A program made the translations under genes and the position numbers. 64,000 bases of DNA from Nitrospinia bacterium. Its GTDB lineage: Bacteria > Nitrospinota > Nitrospinia > Nitrospinales > JAJDAT01. The stretch covers positions 62,001 to 126,000 of the forward strand of contig JAJDAT010000030.1 of NCBI GenBank assembly GCA_029261715.1, given 5' to 3'. Each line of letters starts with the position of its first letter. Within the stretch, counting starts at the first letter, position 1. The notes beneath the pieces were generated by a model. It ran no database searches and was not told the origin of the DNA. It saw nothing but the letters and a program-made list of their open reading frames with translations. Shown piece by piece: positions 54,493 through 63,139 of this stretch.

Positions 54493-54672
54493 TTAAGCTT
54501 TTAAACGTTTCCATAGATAGTAGCCGCCTCCTGCTAAGGCAATCAAAAGATAAAAACCGTATTCTACAAGTATAGAATAAATATAACCTTTTAAAACTAT
54601 CTTGATAATCGGCAAAATCAAAATTAATACGCCTATTGCCCCACATACAATTAAAATATTTTTAAAGTTCAT
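54493..54672 (-). CDS. Small two-segment membrane protein (59 aa)
   Basis: A 59-codon ORF with two clear hydrophobic segments, ILIVCGAIGVLILILPIIKIV and FYLLIALAGGGYYLW, and a positive end (KRLKA). An inside-out topology with both ends cytoplasmic is likely. It was recognised by translating the minus strand here; another, longer frame overlaps it but has no coding character. Separated from the preceding tiny membrane protein by the dispersed repeat. Function unknown. Confidence 0.55.
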   Translation of the reverse strand: MNFKNILIVCGAIGVLILILPIIKIVLKGYIYSILVEYGFYLLIALAGGGYYLWKRLKA

Positions 54673-54821
54673 TTAGATAAATTTCATAAGTTGTTTAAAT
54701 ATTAAAGAACACTTTACCAAATAACTGAATATTTTTTTAGTCCTCTATGGCATTCGTTTGGATTCAACTTAGTTAAAGAGTATAATTTTTATACTACATA
54801 ATTGCCAACGCTACAGGAATT

Positions 54822-56261
54822 ATGAAAACCAACTTTGTTATTTTCTCCCTTTTGTTAAACCTTCTTTTCGCTCCAACAGCGATAAGCGCTACTCGCGGTA
54901 TTGTTCCCATCCCTATAATAGATGAGCAAGGAAACCGCGTTGGTTTATATAAAGAAAGTCACGCGCTAATTGTTGGCATTAGCGAATATTCTTATTGGCC
55001 TAACCTCCCCGGAGTCGAGCAGGATATCCAAAGCGTTAAACAAACTTTGGAGAATCATGGTTTTCATACCGTTGTACACTCCAACTCAAATTTCGACAAT
55101 CTCATCAAGTCCATAGAAAGCTTTATCAATCAATATGGGCACAATCCCGACAATCGTCTTTTGTTTTATTTTGCCGGACATGGGCACACGTTAAAACTAG
55201 CCTATGGAGAAGAGATGGGATATCTCGTATCCGCGAATACCCCAAATCCAAATCACGATAAAGCCGGTTTTTTGACTAAAGCGATGGACATGCAACAAAT
55301 TGAAGTTTATGCCAAACGTATTCAATCTAAACACGCTTTATTCCTGTTTGACAGTTGTTTTTCTGGCGCTATCTTTTCTCTTAGTAGATCCATTCCTAAA
55401 AATATTTCGTCTAAAATTAATAAACCCGTAAGACAATTTATTACAGCGGGCAGTAAATATGAACAGGTCCCCGACAAGAGTATTTTCCGTGAGCAATTTG
55501 TATCCGCATTGAATGGAGAAGCAGATACCAACAGGGACGGTTATGTTACAGGAGTCGAGCTTGGAGAATTCTTACAAAGAACCGTCGTTAATTATTCTAA
55601 AGGAACGCAACACCCTCAACATGGGAAAATCCGCAATCCATATTTAGATAAAGGGGATTTTGTATTTTCTTTAAAAAAACTGGAACCACAAAACATCACT
55701 CAAGCTTCTATCGCTCCTGTTTCCACACTCCCACAATCTTCCGCTATCGACTCAATACCTTCTCCACCTCAACACACTAAACAATTTGGACATCTGCAAG
55801 TCAACGTTAATGTCTTCGAAGCTAAAATCAGCATTAACGGTGAACCTAAAGGAATAGCACGATTAAACAATCCGCTAAATATTACTAGGTTACCCGTTGG
55901 AGAAGTTTGGGTGCACATTGAGTCAGACGACTATGTTCCCTTAGACTTCAGCAGTCATATAAAAAATAATGCTTGGTCCGAAGAGTGGTATTGGCTTTTT
56001 AAAGAAGAAAAAGAGCAATTTGTTCATAAAGATCAAATAAAAGATATTGGAGACTTATCAAACGTCAACGTGCGAATATTTACTTCTGATTCTACTAAAT
56101 CAGCCCCAGCGCAAAAACCGGCGCAATCTCAGCGTATCGAAATAATACATAAATATGATTTGCCCCGATACAAACGCCAAATTATTGAACAGCGAAGACA
56201 CTACAACTTAAGTGGCAAAAACAAAAAACAACATTTTCGCAATCATCGGCGAATGCGATAA
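54822..56261 (+). CDS. Secreted caspase-like (peptidase C14) protein with EF-hand and PEGA domain
   Basis: 479-residue protein with a signal peptide (VIFSLLLNLLFAPTAISA). The caspase fold at ~44-190 contains SHALIVGISEYSYWPNL, catalytic His120 in FYFAGHGHT and Cys179 in LFDSCFSGA. Next is a probable EF-hand loop (DTNRDGYVTGVELGEF), a linker rich in Ser/Pro, and a PEGA-like domain at ~325-400 (GHLQVNVNVFEAKISINGEPKG). The C-terminus is basic. Both catalytic residues are present, so activity is plausible, possibly calcium-controlled. AGGA is near the ATG. Bacterial metacaspase-like proteins of this type are of unknown role; export argues for work in the periplasm. Confidence 0.9.
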   Translation: MKTNFVIFSLLLNLLFAPTAISATRGIVPIPIIDEQGNRVGLYKESHALIVGISEYSYWPNLPGVEQDIQSVKQTLENHGFHTVVHSNSNFDNLIKSIESFINQYGHNPDNRLLFYFAGHGHTLKLAYGEEMGYLVSANTPNPNHDKAGFLTKAMDMQQIEVYAKRIQSKHALFLFDSCFSGAIFSLSRSIPKNISSKINKPVRQFITAGSKYEQVPDKSIFREQFVSALNGEADTNRDGYVTGVELGEFLQRTVVNYSKGTQHPQHGKIRNPYLDKGDFVFSLKKLEPQNITQASIAPVSTLPQSSAIDSIPSPPQHTKQFGHLQVNVNVFEAKISINGEPKGIARLNNPLNITRLPVGEVWVHIESDDYVPLDFSSHIKNNAWSEEWYWLFKEEKEQFVHKDQIKDIGDLSNVNVRIFTSDSTKSAPAQKPAQSQRIEIIHKYDLPRYKRQIIEQRRHYNLSGKNKKQHFRNHRRMR

Positions 56262-56320
56262 CCGCACAAGCTACCTGTAGTTAAACTCATAAAATACTAA
56301 ATAACGCTTCGGATTTAAAT

Positions 56321-57268
56321 ATGAAAATAGTCAGCCTACTTCCTTCTTCAACAGAAATTGTTTGCCAACTTGGATTGAGCGATAAGCTTGTGGGAATTTC
56401 TCATGAGTGTGACCATCCAACTTCTATCGCCCACTTACCACGTTTAACTTCTTCAAGAGTGGACTACTCTGGTAAAAGCGATTCAATCCATCAATCAGTG
56501 ATGGAACTGCTAAAAACTTCCGTTTCAGTTTACGACTTGAACATGGAACTGTTAGCCGAATTAAATCCTGATTTCATCATTACACAAGATTTGTGCGATG
56601 TTTGCGCAGTTTCTTTCGACCAAGTTCAAGCTGCTTGCAACGACTACTTAGACTCCAACGCTAAAATTATTTCTCTAAAGCCTAAAACGCTTGAAAATAT
56701 TTGGTCGGATATTGACCACGTTGCAAAAGAATTAAATGTCGTCTCGGCAGGTTCCAACTTTAAAGTTCAAGCGAATCAACGGATAGAATCAATTCAAAAC
56801 AAAATTAAACAAGCCCAAGTTCCTAGAAAACAAATCATAACCATTGAATGGCTCGACCCAATAATGGCCGGAGGTATGTGGGTGCCTGAAATGATTGAAA
56901 TTGCGGGAGGTGAAGCGCTTCTAGTCAAAGAGGGAGATCTGGCCTTAACTCTAGATTACTCTGCATTGGAAAAAATAGATCCTGAAGTTGTTGTAATCAA
57001 ACCCTGTGGCTTTAAATTAGATCAAACGATACGAGAACTAGATGTCATCCGCGAAAATATTCCGTGGAAAAACTGGCGAGCTTATAAAAACAATAAAATG
57101 TTTCTAGTGGATGGTAACGCCTATTTCAATCGACCAGGTCCGAGAATTGTAGACTCTATAGAAATACTTGCTTACTGCGCTTTTCCAGAATTATTTCCCG
57201 ACTTAAAAAATCGGTTTTCAGATGACATTATTCAGTTGCAAGAGGGAATGGAACTAGCCTCTCGTTAG
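56321..57268 (+). CDS. Cobalamin-binding-type periplasmic binding protein (BtuF-like), no signal peptide
   Basis: 315-residue protein of the Fe3+/cobalamin periplasmic-binding family: MKIVSLLPSSTEIVCQLGLSDKLVGIS, ELNPDFIITQDLCDVCAVS, and EWLDPIMAGGMWVPEMIEIAGGEALL are the characteristic blocks, with DPEVVVIKPCGF at the second lobe. Unlike BtuF it has no signal peptide or lipobox, matching the cytosolic cobalamin-binding subset. It could bind corrinoids in the cytoplasm. It follows the caspase-like gene by 59 nt but relation is unclear. A connection to the B12-type regulator at 21-22 kb is only suggestive. Confidence 0.85.
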   Translation: MKIVSLLPSSTEIVCQLGLSDKLVGISHECDHPTSIAHLPRLTSSRVDYSGKSDSIHQSVMELLKTSVSVYDLNMELLAELNPDFIITQDLCDVCAVSFDQVQAACNDYLDSNAKIISLKPKTLENIWSDIDHVAKELNVVSAGSNFKVQANQRIESIQNKIKQAQVPRKQIITIEWLDPIMAGGMWVPEMIEIAGGEALLVKEGDLALTLDYSALEKIDPEVVVIKPCGFKLDQTIRELDVIRENIPWKNWRAYKNNKMFLVDGNAYFNRPGPRIVDSIEILAYCAFPELFPDLKNRFSDDIIQLQEGMELASR

Positions 57269-57274
57269 ATTTTT

Positions 57275-58303
57275 TTAATCGGCGGGTTGGAGGTCTAATC
57301 CAGTAAAAGCTTCTTCTGCTTCCCTGTAAAGTTGATTTTTCCGCTCAAAATGTTTCGGGGAAAAATGAAAAGGAATTAATTTTTTGACTTGAGCTCTTCT
57401 AGCCAAAGTTCCCGCTTGGCGGCTGGTTAAATGCCTCCGCTCTTTCCCTCGCTCTTTTTCTTCAGCGATAAATGGCGATTCACAAAAAAACTTATCGGCA
57501 TCTTTGACTAACTCTACTATTTTCTCATTATTACCTTCTTGGAAAACAGTATCCGTAATGTAGGCAATTTTTTGACCAGGTGATATCTGAACAAGTTCTT
57601 CCTTCAACTCGTTTAAAGTAAACGACTCAGTTACAAACTCCGCCGAATTTCCTACCGGCACTGAAATCGTAGAATCGTTAGGAGCTCCCTCGTTTATCAT
57701 GGTCTTTAATTCATTTAACCATCGACCTGGAATAAATTTTCGCGATTCAAGCTTATCCTTCCGAATATTCAAATGCCTATTCTCTACCAATGCAAATCCT
57801 AAACAAGGCACTCTATGCTCTAAAATAGCGGTATAGACTTTAAGAGAAGGTTCTTCCCATAAAGGCTGAGTTTCCAAAAAGGTTTCTTCTTTTTCACAGC
57901 TTCTTTGAAATTGTTCAATCGCTTTAAATGTCGCTCTGCGAATCAAACCTGGAAGCACTTCCGCAACTTCTATAGTAAGGGATTCATCATAGCGATCTAC
58001 CAAGTTCCATGTAAATCCCGCCAATTTTCCTTCTACGTTTCTAATAAAGTTTTCTGGACCAAAGAATCGAATGGTTTTTTCGCGCCCAAAGTTGACTCTC
58101 AGCAATTGATCAAATCCTACAAAATGATCGATATGGGTGTGACTCACAAAAACATGTGAAGCTTTGATTAAATCGGATGTCGACAAAGCGGATATATTAC
58201 CTACATCAAATAATATACCTCGCTTTTCGTAAAGAAAATCAATATAGATGCCCGGATCTCCAAATGGATCGTTGACAAGTCTTGGGTTCAAAGAGGGCTT
58301 CAT
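57275..58303 (-). CDS. Metallo-beta-lactamase-fold hydrolase, RNase Z-like
   Basis: 342-residue protein with the metal motif HTHIDH (55-60) in VFVSHTHIDHFVGFDQ, FFGPENF, and C-terminal YITDTVFQ, FCESPF and HLTSRQAGTLARRAQVKKLIPFHFSPK resembling RNase Z's AEHLTAxxA and HxS motifs. RNase Z trims tRNA 3' ends; however this protein is longer with an unusual central insertion, so it might instead be a related phosphodiesterase. It is convergent to the cobalamin-binding gene and 72 nt downstream of prfB. Confidence 0.8.
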   Translation of the reverse strand: MKPSLNPRLVNDPFGDPGIYIDFLYEKRGILFDVGNISALSTSDLIKASHVFVSHTHIDHFVGFDQLLRVNFGREKTIRFFGPENFIRNVEGKLAGFTWNLVDRYDESLTIEVAEVLPGLIRRATFKAIEQFQRSCEKEETFLETQPLWEEPSLKVYTAILEHRVPCLGFALVENRHLNIRKDKLESRKFIPGRWLNELKTMINEGAPNDSTISVPVGNSAEFVTESFTLNELKEELVQISPGQKIAYITDTVFQEGNNEKIVELVKDADKFFCESPFIAEEKERGKERRHLTSRQAGTLARRAQVKKLIPFHFSPKHFERKNQLYREAEEAFTGLDLQPAD

Positions 58304-58374
58304 AATAAATTATTAGTTATGTACTTATTTAAAGATTCAAAATCGTCAATTTTTTATCAAACAATTGATATATT

Positions 58375-59482
58375 TTATTTGCTCGCGGAGGCATCATGAA
58401 GTAAAAACGCTTCGATAAATTTTCCTAAATCGCCGTCCATTACCGCATCGACATTACCCGTTTCTACCTGGGTTCGCAGATCTTTCACCATCCTATAAGG
58501 ATGCATTACATAGGATCTTATTTGGCTACCCCATTCAATTTTCTTTTTATCTTTTTCCAAATCCTTCATATCTTCCATTTGTTTTTCTTTTTCAAGCTCA
58601 TATACACGAGCCTTCAAAACTTTCATACAGGAAGCTCTATTTTTATGTTGAGACCTTTCATTCTGGCACTGCACCACAATACCCGTTGGTTTGTGCGTAA
58701 TACGAACGGCTGAATCAGTTGTATTTACACCCTGTCCTCCCGGTCCGGAAGCTCGGTACACGTCAATTTTCAAATCAGATTCACTGATATCGACATCAAC
58801 ATCATCATCCACTTCAGGATAAACAAAAACGGATGCAAACGAAGTGTGGCGCCTTTTATTTGCGTCGAATGGCGATATTCTTACTAAACGATGCACTCCA
58901 ATTTCAGCTTTCAAGTACCCAAACGCGTATTCTCCGGTAAAAAGAATCGTTGCGCTTTTGATACCCGCTTCTTCTCCATATTGCATGTCAAGGACTTCCA
59001 CTTTGAAATCATTTCGATCGCCCCAACGGGAATACATTCGCATCAACATCATTGCCCAATCTTGAGATTCGGTACCTCCAGCTCCTGAATTTATCGCCAA
59101 AATTGCGTTATTAGAATCGCTTTCTCCGGAAAGCATGGCTTTAAACTCAGCGCTGGCCACTTCCTCTTCGTGTTCTTTCAAAGACCCTTCAATTTCTTCG
59201 AACAAAGATTCGTCGTTCTCTTCTTGGCAAAGCTCAATCATGACCAAGATATCTTCATTTGCTTTTGATAACTTATTCCAAATTTCAACAGGTTTTTGAT
59301 AGGAAGATCTTTTTTTTAAGATTTTTTGAGCAGACTCACTATCATTCCAAAAATCTGGAGCCTCTACAGCTTTATCTAATCCCTCTAATTCTTTTAATTT
59401 ATTAGCGACGTCAAAGATAACCTCGTAATCGTTCAATTCGACCGGTTAATTCTTTACACTGATTTTGATATTCGTCTAACAT
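58375..59482 (-). CDS. prfB: Peptide chain release factor 2, with +1 programmed frameshift
   Basis: RF2 ends translation at UGA/UAA. The main frame (58375-59412) has the GAGGTESQDWA block, the catalytic SGPGGQGVNTTDSAVRITH (GGQ) and NERSQHKNR. Reading upstream gives a second short frame: an ATG at 59482 (AGGAGC 9 nt before) starts 23 codons ending RLRGYL and then UGA. The site CGAGGTTATCTTTGAC is the classical RF2 frameshift signal, so a +1 shift at CUU-U joins the two parts into about 368 residues, the normal RF2 length. This gives autoregulation by RF2 levels. An ATG at 59436 would give a truncated N-terminus and is not preferred. Confidence 0.95.
59410..59416 (-). promoter_or_regulatory. 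prfB +1 frameshift site
   Basis: CTTTGAC on the minus strand: codon CUU slips +1 onto UUU at the in-frame UGA, after which reading resumes at GAC. An SD-like GAGG lies 4 nt before the CUU, as in the known RF2 signal. RF2 shortage favours the shift, giving a feedback loop. Confidence 0.95.
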
Positions 59483-59658
59483 CGCTATGGGCTCCTGTAA
59501 TTTTTTATAAATTGCTAGAGTTAATCTCTTAACGGATTATTCTGGATAAATTCCGATCCGAATTCAAGGAGAAAGCTAAAACAACTGTAAAGTTAGGATA
59601 ATAAACAAATTTAATCCCGATTATATTTTTATTCCCCGCAAGCTATAAAATAGTCTAA

Positions 59659-59728
59659 AATGGGGAGTCAAACATTATGCCTAAAACGCTTTGAAAGATA
59701 ATATCTTCCAGCTCAGGCATTCCCCATT
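59659..59728 (+). promoter_or_regulatory. Nested stem-loop leader upstream of the radical SAM gene
   Basis: AATGGGGA (59659-59666) pairs with TCCCCATT (59721-59728); just inside, ATGCCT (59677-59682) pairs with AGGCAT (59715-59720), which is contiguous with the outer 3' arm; and AGATAATATCT (59696-59706) forms a small hairpin at the tip. The structure ends in ATTATTTTTC, terminator-like, 25 nt before the ATG. It could be an attenuator or RNA-binding leader for the following cluster. Confidence 0.5.
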
Positions 59729-59753
59729 ATTTTTCAATCTTACCAATTAATCG

Positions 59754-60938
59754 ATGGATTCTTTAACCTCGCCACAACCAAAAACCGATGAGGACAAAAC
59801 CTCGACGCTAAAAGCCACTGAAGTTTCAACAAATGGTGATGGCAACTCGGCAATTTCATTTCTAAAAAAATTGGCTAAGAAAATGCCGTTTGCGATGGCT
59901 TTGGATTTTTATCGCAGACGATTTCTCGATTCTCCACTTTTTGATAGTTCAATAGAATCAATGGCCAGTCTTTTAGAGGATTGGCCTCGGGTTTTAGTTA
60001 TAGATAACACCAATAGTTGCAATGCCAAGTGCGTTTGGTGCCCAAATCCAGATCTCACCAACCTGGGCGTTATGAAAATGGACGTTTTTCGTCATATTAT
60101 CGACGATTACGCTAGCCGCGGTGGGCATATACGGTTTGGAACTTTTGGCGAGCCGATGCTAGATAAAACTTTAGACCAAAAAATTGAGTATCTTCGAAGG
60201 TTTTCCTCAATTACCGGAGCTGAAGTTTTAACAAATGGCTATTTCTTAAACGGAAAGATCATTCCTGTCCTGCTTGAACACTCTATTGGCGTTGAAATTA
60301 GCTTGGATGAGCTAGATAAAGAAACTTTCGAAGACGTCAAAAAAATGAGCTATGACGTGGTGCGAGACAATATCTTGGAATTTCTGGAAGCAAATGATCG
60401 GTCTCCTAAACCAGTGCCGGTTAATTTTCGGGTAAAAACTTTAAAAACTTATGAAGAAACGGTCAATCACGAACTTTATAAACGAATGTCCGATCATAAC
60501 TGCACTATCGAACTCACGCCAATTGACGATAATATCATCGCTAATTGGGCAGGCAAATTCGATAAAGATTCCTTTTTTGATTCTTATGTAAAAGGTTCTC
60601 CATCAAAAACTAAGTTTAGCTATAAGCAATTTAACCTGACAAACACGGCTCCATGCGTTCAACTCTGGAAATGGCTCGTTATTTATTGGGACGCTTCGGT
60701 TGTATTGTGTTGTGTTGATATGTTTTCTACTACCCGACTCGGAAATCTTAAAGATAAATCTATAGAAGAAATCTGGACCGGCCCGGCTATGACTAAAATG
60801 CGTCAAAAAATGCGAGATCGAGAGCGCTTTGATATTCCAATTTGCAAAGAATGCGATATCCATTTGAGTTGGCACAATCTCAAAGAATATTACGACAAAT
60901 CAGGAAACATTCTTCCTAAACGTCGATTCATAAGCTAA
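59754..60938 (+). CDS. Radical SAM/SPASM protein
   Basis: 394-residue protein with the radical SAM cluster motif CNAKCVWC (Cys89, Cys93, Cys96), GTFGEPMLDKTL, and a C-terminal SPASM-like domain binding auxiliary iron-sulfur cluster(s): cysteines in APCVQLWKW, VLCCVDMF and ICKECDIH with the following segment. An N-terminal ~45 residues are polar and probably disordered. Such proteins modify sugars, peptides or cofactors. It heads a + strand cluster of hexapeptide acyltransferase, acyl carrier protein, deacetylase, MaoC and SDR genes, suggesting a tailoring step in a glycolipid or modified-sugar pathway. Confidence 0.9.
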   Translation: MDSLTSPQPKTDEDKTSTLKATEVSTNGDGNSAISFLKKLAKKMPFAMALDFYRRRFLDSPLFDSSIESMASLLEDWPRVLVIDNTNSCNAKCVWCPNPDLTNLGVMKMDVFRHIIDDYASRGGHIRFGTFGEPMLDKTLDQKIEYLRRFSSITGAEVLTNGYFLNGKIIPVLLEHSIGVEISLDELDKETFEDVKKMSYDVVRDNILEFLEANDRSPKPVPVNFRVKTLKTYEETVNHELYKRMSDHNCTIELTPIDDNIIANWAGKFDKDSFFDSYVKGSPSKTKFSYKQFNLTNTAPCVQLWKWLVIYWDASVVLCCVDMFSTTRLGNLKDKSIEEIWTGPAMTKMRQKMRDRERFDIPICKECDIHLSWHNLKEYYDKSGNILPKRRFIS

Positions 60939-60983
60939 TAGCTTTCATTCCTGATCTCTCCAATCCCCTAATTTGTTTTTCCA

Positions 60984-61502
60984 ATGACCCGCCTTTTTAA
61001 TATCTTAAAAATTATTTTTAGCCCAACGCTATATACCGAAATGGTCCGGTACTTAGTTTATTATTTCTACGAACACGTTGTGCCCATTTCTAAAATCAAC
61101 CGGGGAAAAAGTGTTGATATCCACCCCACCGCTTCATTGAGATTTGGAGAAAACATTACTTTAGGAGATAACGCGTTAATCGAAGCTAACTGTTGTGTAT
61201 GGGCCTCTAAGGGTTCTAAAATACATATAGGGGCAAATTCTGCGGTAGCTTATGGCACCATGGTCATTTCCTCCAACCACGGTTTTTTAAAACGCGAAAG
61301 TTATACAAAACAAGAGATCTTAGAAAAAGATATCGTTATTGAAGACGACGTTTTCATAGGCGCCAACTGTGTTATTATGTACGGCGTAACCATCGGAACA
61401 GGCTCGGTAATCGGCGCCGGCACGGTGGTTTCGAAGAATATTCCGGCTTATTCTGTTGCTGTTGGGAAAAGCCGAAACTTGACAATTCTGGATAGAAGAT
61501 AA
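60984..61502 (+). CDS. Hexapeptide-repeat acyltransferase
   Basis: 172-residue left-handed beta-helix protein. It has isoleucine-rich hexapeptides: VDIHPTASLRFGENITLGDN, IHIGANSAVAYGTMV, DIVIEDDVFIGANCVIMYG and VTIGTGSVIGAGTVVSKNIP, followed by YSVAVGKSRNL, the usual CoA-binding end of WbbJ/LacA-type enzymes. The N-terminus begins hydrophobic (FNILKIIFSPTLYTEMVRYLVYYFY) and may associate with membranes. It probably O- or N-acylates a sugar. 45 nt after the radical SAM gene, 26 nt before the ACP gene. Confidence 0.92.
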   Translation: MTRLFNILKIIFSPTLYTEMVRYLVYYFYEHVVPISKINRGKSVDIHPTASLRFGENITLGDNALIEANCCVWASKGSKIHIGANSAVAYGTMVISSNHGFLKRESYTKQEILEKDIVIEDDVFIGANCVIMYGVTIGTGSVIGAGTVVSKNIPAYSVAVGKSRNLTILDRR

Positions 61503-61528
61503 CTAAAAACTGGAGTGAAAGGCAGTTT

Positions 61529-61768
61529 ATGGACGAACAATTGAAAGAGGCTTTTGCTACAGCGTTAGATTTAGAAGTCGAAGAAATTGAAGAGAATTGT
61601 TCCCAAGATGATCTCGAAGACTGGGACTCTCTAGGACATCTAAACTTGATTTCGGAAATCGAAAAAACGTTCAAAGTAAAGATCACCATGGACGAAGTAA
61701 TGGAAATGACTTCATACGTAAAAGTAAAAAAAGTTGTGAATAGCCATTTAGAAAAAGTTTCCAATTAA
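61529..61768 (+). CDS. Acyl carrier protein
   Basis: 79-residue acidic four-helix protein with Ser34 in DWDSLGHLNLI, the site for the 4'-phosphopantetheine arm. It carries acyl chains or amino acids as thioesters in the cytoplasm. Its presence among sugar-modifying genes, rather than in a fatty-acid operon, suggests a specialised carrier. The sequence after DSLG (H instead of D) is common in such specialised ACPs. A GTGAAAGG ribosome site lies upstream of the ATG. Confidence 0.93.
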   Translation: MDEQLKEAFATALDLEVEEIEENCSQDDLEDWDSLGHLNLISEIEKTFKVKITMDEVMEMTSYVKVKKVVNSHLEKVSN

Positions 61769-61881
61769 TTTTTCCATTTAAACTTTCGCAAACGCCCCTG
61801 TCAAAAATCAACTTTCCTACTTTCAGTTTTCTTAAAAACCTCGATTATTAAACTCATTCCGATTTCAAAAAACGAATTTCC

Positions 61882-62646
61882 GTGATAAAACGCCTAGTTA
61901 AGAACGCCTTTGCGTCCAAAAAAAATCGAGTCGTATCCAGTTATTACAATATCGTTAATTCCCTTTCATCGTTAACGCCTGAAACTTACCCAGAAGTTCC
62001 AGAGGGCAAAAATATCGTTGCTGTCGCCCCTCACTGCGACGATGAAGCTTTGGGTTGCGGTGGTATTCTATATAAACATGTTCAAAAAAATTGTAACGTA
62101 ACCGCTGTTTTTATGACAGACGGCTCTCAGTGCGAAACCGATTTAAGTAAAGAAGAAATCGTTCAATTGAGAAAAGAAGAAGCGCATAAGTCCGCTAAAA
62201 TTTTAGGAGTTCATCGGTGCGTCTTTTTAGACTTTCCCGACAGAGAACTGAGACATAATCCAGAAAGCGTAGAAAAAGTTGAATCTATATTCAAAGAATT
62301 AAATCCAGATACAGTTTACGTCCCATTCTATTTAGACAATCATCCGGACCACAAAGCGACCGCTTCTATATGCATTGAAGCCTTAAAACGCAAACCGGTA
62401 AAAAACGCTTTTTTCTATGAGGTGTGGACTGCAATGATTCCTAACCGAATAGTAAATATAGACGACTGCATTGATAAAAAAATGGAAGCAATATCGGTCT
62501 ATAAATCCCAAAAAGGAATCGAGAAGTTAGGGGAGCAAATAAAAGCTCTGAATAAATTCCGGTCAATAGGGGGAAATGAAGGGTTTGAATATGCTGAAGC
62601 TTTATATAAAATAGCTGACGATGAGTTGAAAAAATGGAACTTTTAA
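61882..62646 (+). CDS. PIG-L/LmbE family deacetylase
   Basis: 254-residue zinc-dependent N-deacetylase of the LmbE/PIG-L family. Metal motif APHCDDEALGCGG (His51, Asp53/54), the third ligand in DNHPDHKAT, and MTDGSQCE are present. Typical substrates are GlcNAc-linked lipids or sugar conjugates such as those of bacillithiol/mycothiol or glycolipids. The start is GTG at 61882. It lies 113 nt after the ACP gene. The substrate is unclear; the cluster context points to a sugar-lipid. Confidence 0.9.
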   Translation: MIKRLVKNAFASKKNRVVSSYYNIVNSLSSLTPETYPEVPEGKNIVAVAPHCDDEALGCGGILYKHVQKNCNVTAVFMTDGSQCETDLSKEEIVQLRKEEAHKSAKILGVHRCVFLDFPDRELRHNPESVEKVESIFKELNPDTVYVPFYLDNHPDHKATASICIEALKRKPVKNAFFYEVWTAMIPNRIVNIDDCIDKKMEAISVYKSQKGIEKLGEQIKALNKFRSIGGNEGFEYAEALYKIADDELKKWNF

Positions 62647-62663
62647 AGGAAAACTAGAACCGT

Positions 62664-63086
62664 ATGCCAGAATATGAAGAAGTTGAAGTTGGAGACGAGG
62701 TAGAATTAACTCGAACGGTTACGGAGGAAGACGTTCGGCGCTTTGCCGAAATTTCAGGCGATCAAAATTTAATTCATACAGACAAAGAATTTGCCGGTAA
62801 AACTCGATTTAAAAAGCCCATTTCGCATGGAATGTTCACCGCTTCCTTATTCTCTAATTTAATCGGCAACGTATTGCCTGGAAACGGTTCGTTATATTTA
62901 ACTCAAGACTTAAACTTTAAAAAACCAGTTTTTATAAACGACACGATACGAGCTAAACTAATTGTCCTCCGTAAAGTAGACGGGCCAAAAATATTAGTCT
63001 TAAAAACGATTGCACACAATCAAAACGACGAAGTTGTTTTGACGGGAAAAGCCCAAGTAACATGGGCTCGCCCAGTAGAAGAGTAA
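62664..63086 (+). CDS. MaoC-like (R)-enoyl hydratase
   Basis: 140-residue hotdog-fold protein with the hydratase-2 motif: RFAEISGDQNLIHTDKEFAG, where Asp and His act together, followed by SHGMFTASLFSNLIG and the strand LYLTQDLNFKKPVFINDTI. It dehydrates or hydrates 3-hydroxyacyl thioesters, plausibly on the ACP of this cluster. It starts 18 nt after the deacetylase stop and lies 54 nt before the SDR gene. Confidence 0.93.
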   Translation: MPEYEEVEVGDEVELTRTVTEEDVRRFAEISGDQNLIHTDKEFAGKTRFKKPISHGMFTASLFSNLIGNVLPGNGSLYLTQDLNFKKPVFINDTIRAKLIVLRKVDGPKILVLKTIAHNQNDEVVLTGKAQVTWARPVEE

Positions 63087-63139
63087 AGCTTTATTACAGT
63101 TTAAAAGGGATTTTTATTTTATTATCGAAGGTATAAATT

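Noticed and set aside
59401-59436. prfB N-terminal truncation
   Set aside because: The missing N-terminus is supplied by the upstream frame through a +1 frameshift, so the gene is intact.
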